Shown piece after piece: positions 8,756-16,637 of a DNA stretch of 48,259 nucleotides. The translations under genes were made by a program, and so were the position numbers. The stretch comes from Niabella sp. GTDB taxonomy: Bacteria > Bacteroidota > Bacteroidia > Chitinophagales > Chitinophagaceae. The notes beneath the pieces are model-generated. The model was not told where the DNA came from and made no database searches. It saw only the letters and a program-made list of their open reading frames with translations. The stretch spans positions 1-48,259 of the forward strand of contig JAPUDO010000104.1 of NCBI GenBank assembly GCA_027493055.1, written 5' to 3'. How positions within the stretch are numbered: position 1 is the first letter of the stretch; each line of letters begins with the position of its first letter.

Positions 8756-9099
8756 ACCTTAATGGGCTTTATATATATATGGAAGACACAAGATTTAGGA
8801 ATATTTCAATTTTCATTTTAAAGTAATTTGAACAATATTTAAGAGTTAATTTTTGTAATGCAACAGATTGGATATCTAACTAAAGTAACTCATAATTTTT
8901 ATCAAAGCTATCAACTCAAATACATAAAAAAAATACGTATTGATACGTATTTTTTAAAGACTCTTATAGAACAATGCTGATATAAACAATCAATTTGTCA
9001 CTGTCTGAAAACAGGGTAATATAACGCCGTAGACCTTTGATAGAAGGAAGGAGCTTAAAACTATATAATAAATATACACAGGCCGCATACCCACATTGC
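8756..9099. other. Non-coding AT-rich stretch inside the element
   Basis: No supported gene. It contains a perfect hairpin at 8928-8955 and short open frames with no recognisable content. Confidence 0.5.
8928..8955. terminator. Symmetric A/T-flanked hairpin, possible two-way terminator
   Basis: AAAAAATACGTAT (8928-8940), a 2-nt loop TG, then ATACGTATTTTTT (8943-8955). The stem is perfect and has A-runs on one side and T-runs on the other, so it could stop transcription from both sides. The stem is AT-rich and therefore weak. Confidence 0.45.
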
Positions 9100-9255
9100 A
9101 TAGCTACAGGCCGGCGCAAGAGGGGACCCAACAGCGCCATCACACAAAAAATCCTCGACATCCAAAAACTGAATGACGAGGATAAAAATGCTATTATTAC
9201 AACTATTGATGCACTACTAAAAGATGCTAAAGATAGAATGGCTTATGCGCAGTAG
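9100..9255 (+). pseudogene. C-terminal remnant of an XRE-family regulator
   Basis: The in-frame stretch TGRRKRGPNSAITQKILDIQ KLNDEDKNAII followed by IDALLKDAKDRMAYAQ and TAG resembles the tail that follows the HTH in many Bacteroidota XRE regulators (x-L-x-x-I-x-x-L-x-x-E-D-K-x-x-x-x-x-x-I-D-A-L-L-K-D-A). The frame is open back to about 9037 but the residues before 9100 do not form an HTH. The DNA-binding part is therefore missing. Family assignment is by resemblance. Confidence 0.4.
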
Positions 9256-9487
9256 TAACTCTATCATAAAGGCCTTACAGAATTTTGCGTAGATTTCAAA
9301 AAAAGCATTATTATAAGTAATATAATTAAAATAACATTTAAGACTACCAGATAAAATGCATATTTATAATCGACACTGTTTCATAAAGTATTAGATAGTT
9401 TCTCAGATATAGCTTTTCCAGTAGTTCTTTTTGCTGTTCGGGTTCAAGTGGTGCTTTCATCAATAACCAGGCGTTTTTTTCCTAGTA

Positions 9488-9850
9488 TTACTTTTTGAAG
9501 ATTTGCTCAAAAAAATCTAATGTCTGATTCCAACTAACAATGATGGTTACCAAACTGGCAATGAAAGCAGCAAATGAAGCTATCCCCGATATTGTTTTGT
9601 AACCTTTACTCTCTTCCACAATCTTAGCTTTATTATCACTAAAAACGCCGAACCATTGAAGGATAGACAACGGGAGATTTAATAACGTTTTTAACCCGAC
9701 ACCTAACCAAATAAAAGGATTCCGAAGTTTAGATCGTTGAACTTCCCGGCAGTCGATAATATGCCTCAAGTAACGGATAAGACAATTTTCAACCGCACTA
9801 CACTCTGCTTCATGAATGCTACCATTACTAACCTTAATAAGGCAATTTGT
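9488..9850 (-). CDS. Small two-helix membrane protein of the island cassette (start uncertain)
   Basis: A TTG at 9769 gives 93 residues, but the same frame is open up to 9850 and its extra N-terminal residues (SNGSIHEAECSAVENCLIRY LRHIIDCREVQ) look coding: amphipathic and Cys-spaced, continuous with what follows. The body has an amphipathic/hydrophobic segment NPFIWLGVGLKTLLNLPLSI (about 20-45 of the short form) and a clear transmembrane helix ISGIASFAAFIASLVTIIVS, ending in a short charged tail FFEQIFKK. It overlaps the HNH-like frame (TTGA at 9766-9769). Family not recognised; the size and layout are like small membrane effectors of abortive-infection loci, which is inference from context only. 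Confidence 0.5.
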   Translation of the reverse strand, partial: TNCLIKVSNGSIHEAECSAVENCLIRYLRHIIDCREVQRSKLRNPFIWLGVGLKTLLNLPLSILQWFGVFSDNKAKIVEESKGYKTISGIASFAAFIASLVTIIVSWNQTLDFFEQIFKK

Positions 9851-10101
9851 CTAAGTAGCGATTTTGCGGCTTTTTCACTAATAACTTGATTTTCTGTTAG
9901 ACTATCATTTGATATACCAATTATATCTCTAATCTCACTGTCAATATTTGAAAATTTATTATTACAATCAAAACAAGCAGGTACTGTTAATAAATTTTGT
10001 TTAACTTCTGCAGGTTGTCCTGCATATAAGTTTTTTGCAGGTATATGTTCAGCGGTTTTATTTTCATTAGTCAACTCTATTCCACAGTTATAACAAATCA
10101 T
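9766..10101 (-). CDS. HNH-like zinc protein of the island cassette
   Basis: 111 residues. Residues 1-50 have the layout of an HNH nuclease finger: C3-x-x-C6, a catalytic-type E18-H19-I-P, then C43-x-x-C46-N47-N. Such beta-beta-alpha metal folds cut DNA or RNA, with the Cys pairs holding a structural zinc. The family is normally 200 residues or more; here the part after about residue 80 (LLRQIALLRLVMVAFMK) overlaps a better-looking frame of the next gene, so this protein may be shortened by a frameshift or end differently. It lies 66 nt after the HEPN-type gene on the same strand. Activity is not certain because the second catalytic His/Asn cannot be aligned by eye. Confidence 0.55.
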   Translation of the reverse strand: MICYNCGIELTNENKTAEHIPAKNLYAGQPAEVKQNLLTVPACFDCNNKFSNIDSEIRDIIGISNDSLTENQVISEKAAKSLLRQIALLRLVMVAFMKQSVVRLKIVLSVT

Positions 10102-10167
10102 GTTTTAACCCTTAATAAATTAAAAAAAATGAGATCAACGAATATATGATTTTCGCATAAACTAAAT

Positions 10168-11583
10168 CTAATCATCTTTGCTACGAATCATTCTTAAGCA
10201 GTTGCCTCCAGAAACTTTTTGCCCGTTCATAATCATTCTCCACTTTATAACTTCTGTCATCCCTTTATCAATAACATAGCCTTCATACCCCGATAGCTTT
10301 AAAAGTAAAATGGAACTTAGCATTATTAATCTGTTTGCCATAATACTTAATAGTTCGTCATCCCTTAGCCAAGATTCAGAATTATTTTTTGGTAGGCTTC
10401 CATGTAAAAATGAATTCCTGCTATTAATGCACTCTATTTCTTCTTCGTCTAATGTTATATGCAAATAGCTAAAAGCTCCAAGAAGTTTCTTTGCATTGGG
10501 ATTGTCATTAATTTTATTAATCCTGTTTTCAAAAATTTGAAGTTGTTCTTCATTTAAAGAACTATAAGTTTTCAGTATTCTTTTTAAGTCATTTCGTAAT
10601 TTTCTAATTACTGACTTATCATCTACAACAAACTTTCTAATTTCAATATCTATTTTTTTTGCTATTGTTTCTAATGATACTGCTCCTAACGCAGCTTTCG
10701 GGCAATCATTCAACAGTCCAGCTTCAATGAGCAGTTGTGCAGAACGTAAGTATTCAGTGTCCTTATACAAAAGATTTACCAAGTTGTTAAAATGTTTGCT
10801 GGATAAATATATTTCTGAATCCTTAATATCTTTATAGTTTCCCCCATCAACTATTGGACTATTAGTATGGATCAGTTTCTGATTATTTTCATAGATATAA
10901 GATATTTTTGCTTTTCCATCAACTTCTTTAGTCGTAAAATAGTATATAGAATCTTTCATATAATATCCTGTAACAAACCCATGCGCGGTAATTAAGGCGT
11001 CTACGATTGCTTTAAATTTTTCAAAGTCTATATTTTTTTTTGGAGTAATCACAAAGTAACTATCTTCAGTACTTAGCATTTCATAATAAAAAATCAAATC
11101 TATGCCGTCAATGTTAAGTGCAATCGCATTATAAGACCCCTTATCTTTTGAGCCTGTAGTCAAGTCAAACTGTATGCCTGACCCCCAAGGTTTAAATTTT
11201 CTCTCATCAAATTTGATATATGCTCCTTGCTTTGAATTCATCCACAAAAAATCATCATTGTCTCCTCTAAATCCTTTTATTTCAATTTGAAATTTATTTG
11301 ACGAAATACCTTTCTTGCCACTAATAACATGATAATTATAGATAAAAAATAAAACTCCTGTGGCGTTTAAAGCGAAGGGCCTTTCAAAGAAGTAGTCTAA
11401 ATCTATTACGCTTTTTGAATCACCTTCTTCTAACGTAAAGGTTAAGATAAAATTTCTATTATCATCAATTCTAAAACTGCAATCTGCCGTTTGTGCTGAT
11501 TCCGTAGTAGTGAGTTGATAGGTAAGGTCTCCTTTTTCAATTATGTCAATAAAATTTTTGACTGCTTTATCTCGTTCAAACAT
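10168..11583 (-). CDS. HEPN-domain protein, ApeA-like, putative abortive-infection ribonuclease
   Basis: 471 residues in two parts. The N-terminal ~240 residues are predicted beta-rich (FILTFTLEEGDSKSVIDLDY and similar alternating patterns). The C-terminal ~190 are helical and carry R389-N-S-F-L-H394, the R-x4-6-H signature of HEPN ribonucleases, followed by G-S-L; an upstream helix contains ALGAVSLETIAKKI, typical of the HEPN helix 2 region. The domain order (beta-rich N-terminus, HEPN C-terminus) matches the general plan of ApeA-type anti-phage proteins. Many such HEPN proteins cleave tRNA or mRNA on infection. It is intact, starts with ATG at 11583 and is the first gene of the cassette with the HNH-like and membrane genes. 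Defence role is inference. Confidence 0.6.
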   Translation of the reverse strand: MFERDKAVKNFIDIIEKGDLTYQLTTTESAQTADCSFRIDDNRNFILTFTLEEGDSKSVIDLDYFFERPFALNATGVLFFIYNYHVISGKKGISSNKFQIEIKGFRGDNDDFLWMNSKQGAYIKFDERKFKPWGSGIQFDLTTGSKDKGSYNAIALNIDGIDLIFYYEMLSTEDSYFVITPKKNIDFEKFKAIVDALITAHGFVTGYYMKDSIYYFTTKEVDGKAKISYIYENNQKLIHTNSPIVDGGNYKDIKDSEIYLSSKHFNNLVNLLYKDTEYLRSAQLLIEAGLLNDCPKAALGAVSLETIAKKIDIEIRKFVVDDKSVIRKLRNDLKRILKTYSSLNEEQLQIFENRINKINDNPNAKKLLGAFSYLHITLDEEEIECINSRNSFLHGSLPKNNSESWLRDDELLSIMANRLIMLSSILLLKLSGYEGYVIDKGMTEVIKWRMIMNGQKVSGGNCLRMIRSKDD

Positions 11584-11882
11584 CCCTTTGTCATTTTTTA
11601 TTCAATAACCAAAGTTGCAACTTTTTATGAATGAAATGTACTCAGTAAAAACCTTTTCGTTAAATCAAGCAGGCTCCCGATTTTAAGTTAAATATATAGT
11701 TGTCAAATACAATGGCTGAATATAATTTTGATTATTGGTGTTTAACCCTGGTTTTAACCATCCCCGCCAAGCAAAAAGGAAAGCCGGGAATCCCCACTAT
11801 GTTTAAATTTTATACGTTTTTATGTTAAGTATGTTGAAAAAGCCTGTTTTTGGATAAAAGGAAGTTAAAGACGCAATCACTT
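11584..11882. other. Upstream region of the HEPN cassette
   Basis: About 300 bp without a gene. It should hold the cassette promoter, but no clear TAnnTTTG element facing the gene was found. It leads into the right attachment repeat. Confidence 0.4.
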
Positions 11883-12029
<147 letters not shown>

Positions 12030-12134
12030 GTATAAATGAGCTTTACATTGCTGCTACAGCCGCAATGTAAGTTTTTTTATGCTTCCAGGCATTGTAACTC
12101 AAAAAAATCTTTTCTCATTGCTGTAAAACACTTG

Positions 12135-12758
12135 TTATTGTGCAGTTGTATCTGTAACAACAAAGTCAATCTTTTCTTTTGTCTCACCGCAGTGAAGCAT
12201 GGTTGCGCCATATTTTGGATCTTTGTTACCAAGATAGGGATTAATAACTTCTTCTTTAGCGCTTAACCAGTTACCAATGCTTCCTTCACCAAAAGCCATC
12301 GGGCATTCCTGCCAGTAAATAACAGAATGATCGTATTTTACAGTAAGCAGCAACATACGCAGGTTTTCCGACAGGTCCTGCAAAGCCCTCCGCTTCTCTT
12401 CCCAGCCGGAAGACTGAATAATAGCAGCAGTGCTGTTCTTACTATTATCCAGCGGAAATAAAGCGGTTTCATGAATAGCAGGATCTTTTTTCAATTCATC
12501 TACCTGGAAATTATCAATAGCAGTTTGAAGCTCCCGGGCCTTTTCATTGACAGCAGATGAATCCCAGTTCACAAAAGCGTCTGTCATTGCATAATAGCCG
12601 GATAGAACATCCGAAACTGATTTATTGAAAGCTTCGCTGTGAGCGCTTACCGCTAAAGCTTTAGGCTTCTCATTAGCAGGCTCCGCTTTTTTAAAAGCAT
12701 ATTTATACAATAAAAAAGCAGCTGCCAACAATAAAATGATCAAAAATAGTTTTTTCAT
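12135..12758 (-). CDS. DUF3347 family protein, probable envelope metal-binding protein
   Basis: Start taken at the ATG at 12758 (MKKLFLIILLLAAAFLLYKY); a GTG two codons upstream is possible. The N-terminal hydrophobic segment is an uncleaved anchor or signal peptide. Residues ~45-175 match the helical DUF3347 domain (FNKSVSDVLSGYYAMTDAFV, AL-x-x-LSENL, IYWQECPMAFGEGSIGNWLS), whose C-terminal C-P-M ... NPY-x-G-x-x-M-L-x-C-G motif, seen here as CPMA ... NPYLG ... ATMLHCG, is found in proteins tied to copper handling. The gene stands alone next to the tRNA. Metal binding is family knowledge, not shown here. Confidence 0.8.
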   Translation of the reverse strand: MKKLFLIILLLAAAFLLYKYAFKKAEPANEKPKALAVSAHSEAFNKSVSDVLSGYYAMTDAFVNWDSSAVNEKARELQTAIDNFQVDELKKDPAIHETALFPLDNSKNSTAAIIQSSGWEEKRRALQDLSENLRMLLLTVKYDHSVIYWQECPMAFGEGSIGNWLSAKEEVINPYLGNKDPKYGATMLHCGETKEKIDFVVTDTTAQ

Positions 12759-12790
12759 AACCACGGATTAGTATTACTGACTGCAATTAC

Positions 12791-12798
12791 TAATTTTG
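12791..12798 (+). promoter_or_regulatory. Bacteroidota-type -7 element ahead of the ABC-F gene
   Basis: TAATTTTG fits the TAnnTTTG consensus and lies about 40 nt upstream of the start codon. No clear -33 TTTG was found. Confidence 0.45.
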
Positions 12799-12838
12799 CA
12801 GACTTATAAAAGATCAAAAATAGTAAAAATATTAGATT

Positions 12839-14800
12839 ATGCTGGCAGGCTTACAAAATGTGACTTTTGAATTTGGTGCAAGAACTATTGTAAAAAACGC
12901 AACATGGCATATACAGCCCAATGAAAGGATTGGCCTTATTGGTTATAACGGAACCGGTAAATCTACCCTGCTTAAATTATTAACAGGCGGATATTCCCCT
13001 TCTGAGGGCACTGTTGAAAAAGGAAGAGAAACCTCTATCGGCTACCTGCACCAGGACCTGCTGAGCTTTGATACTAACGAATCTATTTTACAGGTAGCTT
13101 TAGGCGCCTTTGAAAGAGTTTTGCAATTAGAAAAAGAAATTGAAACATTAGGTAAAGAGCTGGAAAGAACAGGCGATGAAAAAACATTGCATAACTATTC
13201 CGACAAATTACATGAGCTGGATACATTAGGAGGGTATAATATTCACCATCAGACAGAAGAAGTATTACAGGGACTGGGCTTTTCCAATGCCGATCTGCAA
13301 AGACCTTATAAAGAGTTCAGCGGGGGCTGGCGTATGCGGGTGCTGCTGGCCAAAATGATACTGGCCAAACCCGACCTGCTGCTTTTGGATGAGCCTACCA
13401 ACCACCTTGATCTGCCTTCTATTGAATGGCTGGAGAAATACCTGCAACATTACCAGGGCGCCGTAGTAATCGTAAGTCACGACAAGTATTTTCTTAATCG
13501 CATGGTAACAAAAATTATAGAGCTATATCAGAAAGAACTGCACTTCTACAACGGCAACTATGACTTTTACGAAACCGAGAAAGCCGTACGTATTGAAATG
13601 CAGCAAAAAGCTTATGAAAACCAACAAGACTATATCAGGCAAAATGAAAGGCTGGTAGAGCGTTTCCGGGCCAAAGCCAGCAAAGCGGCTATGGCACAAA
13701 GCATCATGAAGAAGTTGGATAAGCTGGAACGGATAGAAGATGTAAGCATTGAAAGGCCTAATATAAAAATTAATTTCCGGGTAGATAAAACACCGGGCAG
13801 GGTATTGGTGGAATTGTCAGATATATCTAAAGCTTTCGGGGATAATATTATTCTTGAAAATACGAGCGCGGAGATTGAGCGGGGCGATAAAATAGCGCTG
13901 ATTGGAGCGAACGGAAAAGGTAAATCTACCCTGCTGCGTATTATAGCAGGGGCAGAACCCATTAAAGGAGAAAGGAAATGGGGGCATAATGTAGAAGAAA
14001 GCTTTTATGCCCAGCATCAGTTAGAGTCGCTCAACCTGAATAATACCATCATTGACGAAATGAAAGAATGTGGCAGCCAGATGACTGAGTTAGAGCTGAG
14101 GAGCCTGTTAGGCTGTTTTTTGTTCAGCGGCGATGATGCAGATAAAAAAATAAAAGTATTGAGCGGAGGGGAAAAAGCAAGAGTAGCTTTGGCCAAAACC
14201 ATTATCAGCAAAGCTAACTTCTTAATGCTGGATGAGCCTACCAACCACCTGGATATGCACAGTTGCGACCTGCTTATTGATGCATTGAAAAAGTATGAAG
14301 GCAGCCTGGTATTAGTGAGCCATGACAGGTATTTTATTTCTAAAACCGCCAATAAGATCTGGGAGATCACAGATCAAAAGATAAAAGAGTTTAAAGGCTC
14401 TTATGATGAATGGGTAGCCTGGAATGAGCGCATGGCCAGGCAAAATACCAGTAATAAAAAAGAAGAACCCGGGCCTTCGCCAACTGCACCGGCTCCTAAA
14501 GCAGAAGAAAAGAAACCGGAAGCCCCAGCCAAAAACCAGGCTATTAATAAAGAGCATAAAAAGGAGCTGCAAAAACAACAACGCCTGTTTCAGCAAACAG
14601 AAGAGGCGCTTAGCAAAAACAAAACACAATTGCAGGAGCTGGAAGCTAAACTTGCTGACCCGGCCATCTATGCAGAGAAGGATAAATTTTTAGCCGTTGA
14701 GCAGGAATACAAAAAGGCTTCAGATGAAAATGTTCTGCTTGAAAAAAAATATGAATCCATTTTTTCTTTGCTGATGGAACTGGAAGAAAAAGCGGGTTAA
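12839..14800 (+). CDS. ABC-F family ATPase (ribosome-associated type)
   Basis: 653 residues with two soluble ATP-binding cassettes and no membrane segments. Cassette 1: Walker A GYNGTGKST (about 35-43), signature FSGGWRMR, Walker B LLLLDEPTNHLD. Cassette 2: Walker A GANGKGKST, signature LSGGEKAR, Walker B FLMLDEPTNHLD. The charged interdomain linker (RQNERLVERFRAKASKA and following) corresponds to the P-site tRNA interaction motif of ABC-F proteins. The C-terminus (about 545-653) is a P/E/K-rich tether and a coiled coil, as in Uup/YheS-like members. ABC-F proteins act on the translating ribosome; whether this one is housekeeping or gives antibiotic protection cannot be told. Its TAA overlaps the stop of the convergent next gene. 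Confidence 0.93.
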   Translation: MLAGLQNVTFEFGARTIVKNATWHIQPNERIGLIGYNGTGKSTLLKLLTGGYSPSEGTVEKGRETSIGYLHQDLLSFDTNESILQVALGAFERVLQLEKEIETLGKELERTGDEKTLHNYSDKLHELDTLGGYNIHHQTEEVLQGLGFSNADLQRPYKEFSGGWRMRVLLAKMILAKPDLLLLDEPTNHLDLPSIEWLEKYLQHYQGAVVIVSHDKYFLNRMVTKIIELYQKELHFYNGNYDFYETEKAVRIEMQQKAYENQQDYIRQNERLVERFRAKASKAAMAQSIMKKLDKLERIEDVSIERPNIKINFRVDKTPGRVLVELSDISKAFGDNIILENTSAEIERGDKIALIGANGKGKSTLLRIIAGAEPIKGERKWGHNVEESFYAQHQLESLNLNNTIIDEMKECGSQMTELELRSLLGCFLFSGDDADKKIKVLSGGEKARVALAKTIISKANFLMLDEPTNHLDMHSCDLLIDALKKYEGSLVLVSHDRYFISKTANKIWEITDQKIKEFKGSYDEWVAWNERMARQNTSNKKEEPGPSPTAPAPKAEEKKPEAPAKNQAINKEHKKELQKQQRLFQQTEEALSKNKTQLQELEAKLADPAIYAEKDKFLAVEQEYKKASDENVLLEKKYESIFSLLMELEEKAG

Positions 14801-15201
14801 AACTTATATCCCAATCCTATGCCTGCGCTCCACTTTCCATTGGTTGTAGTGGTTTTGGTATTGTAATATAAAGGAACCTGCAAAGCTACATGCTTATAAA
14901 TTATAGTAATACCGGCCCCTAATCCCGGCATCACTGCTGCATTCTTTTTAGCCCCCGCAGGTACTTCGTCTTCTTTTATACGAAGGCTGGGCAGCATTCC
15001 TAAAAGCAAGGTTAATGGCTTACAGGTTAACTTCATAGCAGGCCCGCCAAAATTCACAAAGGCGCCCTTATCCGCATAACCCGTAACAATCATACCCTCC
15101 CATAAAGCCGGTTTTATTTTTACCGGGTCATTTTGACTATACACTTTTAGGGCAGTACCCAGGATAAACGCCAGGAAAAAAACACCTTTTAAAAAGTTCA
15201 T
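14797..15201 (-). CDS. Small secreted beta-rich protein, unknown function
   Basis: 134 residues with a signal peptide (MNFLKGVFFLAFILGTALKV YSQ). The mature part has alternating hydrophobic strands and ends in WSAGIGLGYKF, an aromatic C-terminus typical of outer membrane beta-barrels. It is too short for a full barrel by itself except a small 4-6-strand one. The stop codon is shared with the converging ABC-F gene (TTAA, 14797-14800). Family not recognised. Confidence 0.6.
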   Translation of the reverse strand: MNFLKGVFFLAFILGTALKVYSQNDPVKIKPALWEGMIVTGYADKGAFVNFGGPAMKLTCKPLTLLLGMLPSLRIKEDEVPAGAKKNAAVMPGLGAGITIIYKHVALQVPLYYNTKTTTTNGKWSAGIGLGYKF

Positions 15202-15316
15202 ACTATTATTATTTTAGTTGATTGTATAAGCAAATCGGATTGTTACAGGCACACGGGCAGCAAGCAGCAACCATACGGCTATCTGTAGTTAAAAAGTAAA
15301 AGAAGAATGAAATAAG

Positions 15317-16141
15317 CTAAGCTGCTTTTTGCAAACCGGCTACCGGGTTGTCGCTTTGTTTTCCATAAGTATAATAAATAGCCATGCCTGTAAATAATAG
15401 CCCACCTATAATATTACCCGCCGTTACAATAAGCTGGTTGTATAACCACCAATCGGCTAGGCTTACCTTTGCTCCAAATAATATACCCGTAGGAATCACA
15501 AACATATTCACTACAGCATGTTCATAGCCTAATGCAAAAAATATAAAAATGGGTATTCCTGCTGCCAGTATTTTACCAATGGTTGATTTGGAGGTCATAG
15601 CCATTACCACACCCATACAAACCATCCAGTTACAAAGTATTGCCTTTACAAATGCTGAGAGCAAACCGGCAGCGCCATTCTGGGCATAGCCTGTTGTTTT
15701 CTTTTCAGCAACGGAGACTATCATCTGCTCAATGGAGCCCGGAGCAGCAACAGGACTCATTGCAGAAGTTGCTACCCAATATAGAACGCCATATAAAACA
15801 CTGCCTGTTAAATTACCTAAAAACACCCACCACAGGTTTTTCAGCATTGTTGAAGCGCTGATCTTTTTCTCCAGATAGGCCAAAGGCACTAATGCAAAAC
15901 TGCCGGTCACCAGCTCCAATCCCAATAAAGCTATAATAACAAAGCCCACGGGGAAAACCAAAGCACCGGTAATAGGGATTTTTGTTTGCGTTACAGCCGC
16001 ATACGCAAGCGTAACCGAAATGGCCAGCAACGCCCCCGACAAACACCCCCTTATCAATAGGTCTTTAACCGGCAATGCTGATTTATTTAATGCGGCCTGC
16101 ATCATATTACCTGCCACTTCTTTTGGAGATACATAATCCAT
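15317..16141 (-). CDS. nirC: Formate/nitrite transporter (FNT family), NirC-like
   Basis: 274 residues with six hydrophobic helices. FNT hallmarks are present: the N-terminal SPKEVAGNMMQAALNKS helix, the LCNWMVCMGV stretch and GYEHAVVNMFVIPTG, which carries the central His lining the pore. FNT channels pass small monovalent anions such as nitrite across the inner membrane. It is the third gene after nirB and nirD on the same strand (48 nt after nirD), so nitrite uptake is the natural role; FocA-type formate transport is less likely in this setting. Confidence 0.9.
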   Translation of the reverse strand: MDYVSPKEVAGNMMQAALNKSALPVKDLLIRGCLSGALLAISVTLAYAAVTQTKIPITGALVFPVGFVIIALLGLELVTGSFALVPLAYLEKKISASTMLKNLWWVFLGNLTGSVLYGVLYWVATSAMSPVAAPGSIEQMIVSVAEKKTTGYAQNGAAGLLSAFVKAILCNWMVCMGVVMAMTSKSTIGKILAAGIPIFIFFALGYEHAVVNMFVIPTGILFGAKVSLADWWLYNQLIVTAGNIIGGLLFTGMAIYYTYGKQSDNPVAGLQKAA

Positions 16142-16189
16142 AATTATACATTTGGGATTGAAGAATTTATTTTAATAAACAGGATGTAT

Positions 16190-16555
16190 TTATACGTTAA
16201 CGCCTATAAATACTATACCATCTTCTACCTTTACCGGATAAGTCTTTATATCGCATTCGTCACCGCTAAGGCACTCACCCGTAACCAGCGAAAATGTTTT
16301 TTTGTGGAATGGGCAGGCCACTTTGGGCTCTTCGTTTTTAGTGCCTAACATCCCCCGGCTTAAAGCCATTTGTTTCTTGTGCGGACATAGATTTTGCGTA
16401 GCATACCACTCATTGCGCCTGGTAAAATAGAAAAGTGCAATTTGCTCATCGCCATACTTAACGCACACGCCGCCATTTAACACTACATCTTCTGTACGGC
16501 AGGCGGCAAACCATTGTTCCGGACCGGGGATTTTTTGTTGCTCTTCGGGCATCAT
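16190..16555 (-). CDS. nirD: Nitrite reductase (NADH) small subunit with Rieske ligands
   Basis: 121 residues, normal length for NirD. It carries a complete Rieske-type ligand set, C57-P-H59 and C81-P-F-H84, which would hold a [2Fe-2S] cluster. This differs from the Escherichia coli NirD, which lacks the ligands, and resembles the assimilatory versions. It partners NirB in reducing nitrite to ammonium with NADH. The gene lies between nirB (82 nt upstream) and the nirC-like gene. Confidence 0.92.
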   Translation of the reverse strand: MMPEEQQKIPGPEQWFAACRTEDVVLNGGVCVKYGDEQIALFYFTRRNEWYATQNLCPHKKQMALSRGMLGTKNEEPKVACPFHKKTFSLVTGECLSGDECDIKTYPVKVEDGIVFIGVNV

Positions 16556-16637
16556 AACAGTAATAATTAAACATTAATAAATGAGGCAAGAAATCTGTCA
16601 GAGGTCAAAAACAGCTGAAAGCGTATAATATAGCTAT

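Noticed and set aside
8964-9161. 65-codon open frame on the minus strand inside the element
   Set aside because: It overlaps the XRE-tail remnant on the plus strand, which has recognisable residues, and itself shows none.
9340-9462. Short minus-strand frame starting MKAPLEPEQQKELLEKLYLR
   Set aside because: Only 38 codons, no match known to me and no context; it may be another scrap but cannot be supported.
12036-12266. 76-codon open frame next to the tRNA
   Set aside because: It is antisense to the conserved C-terminus of the DUF3347 gene.
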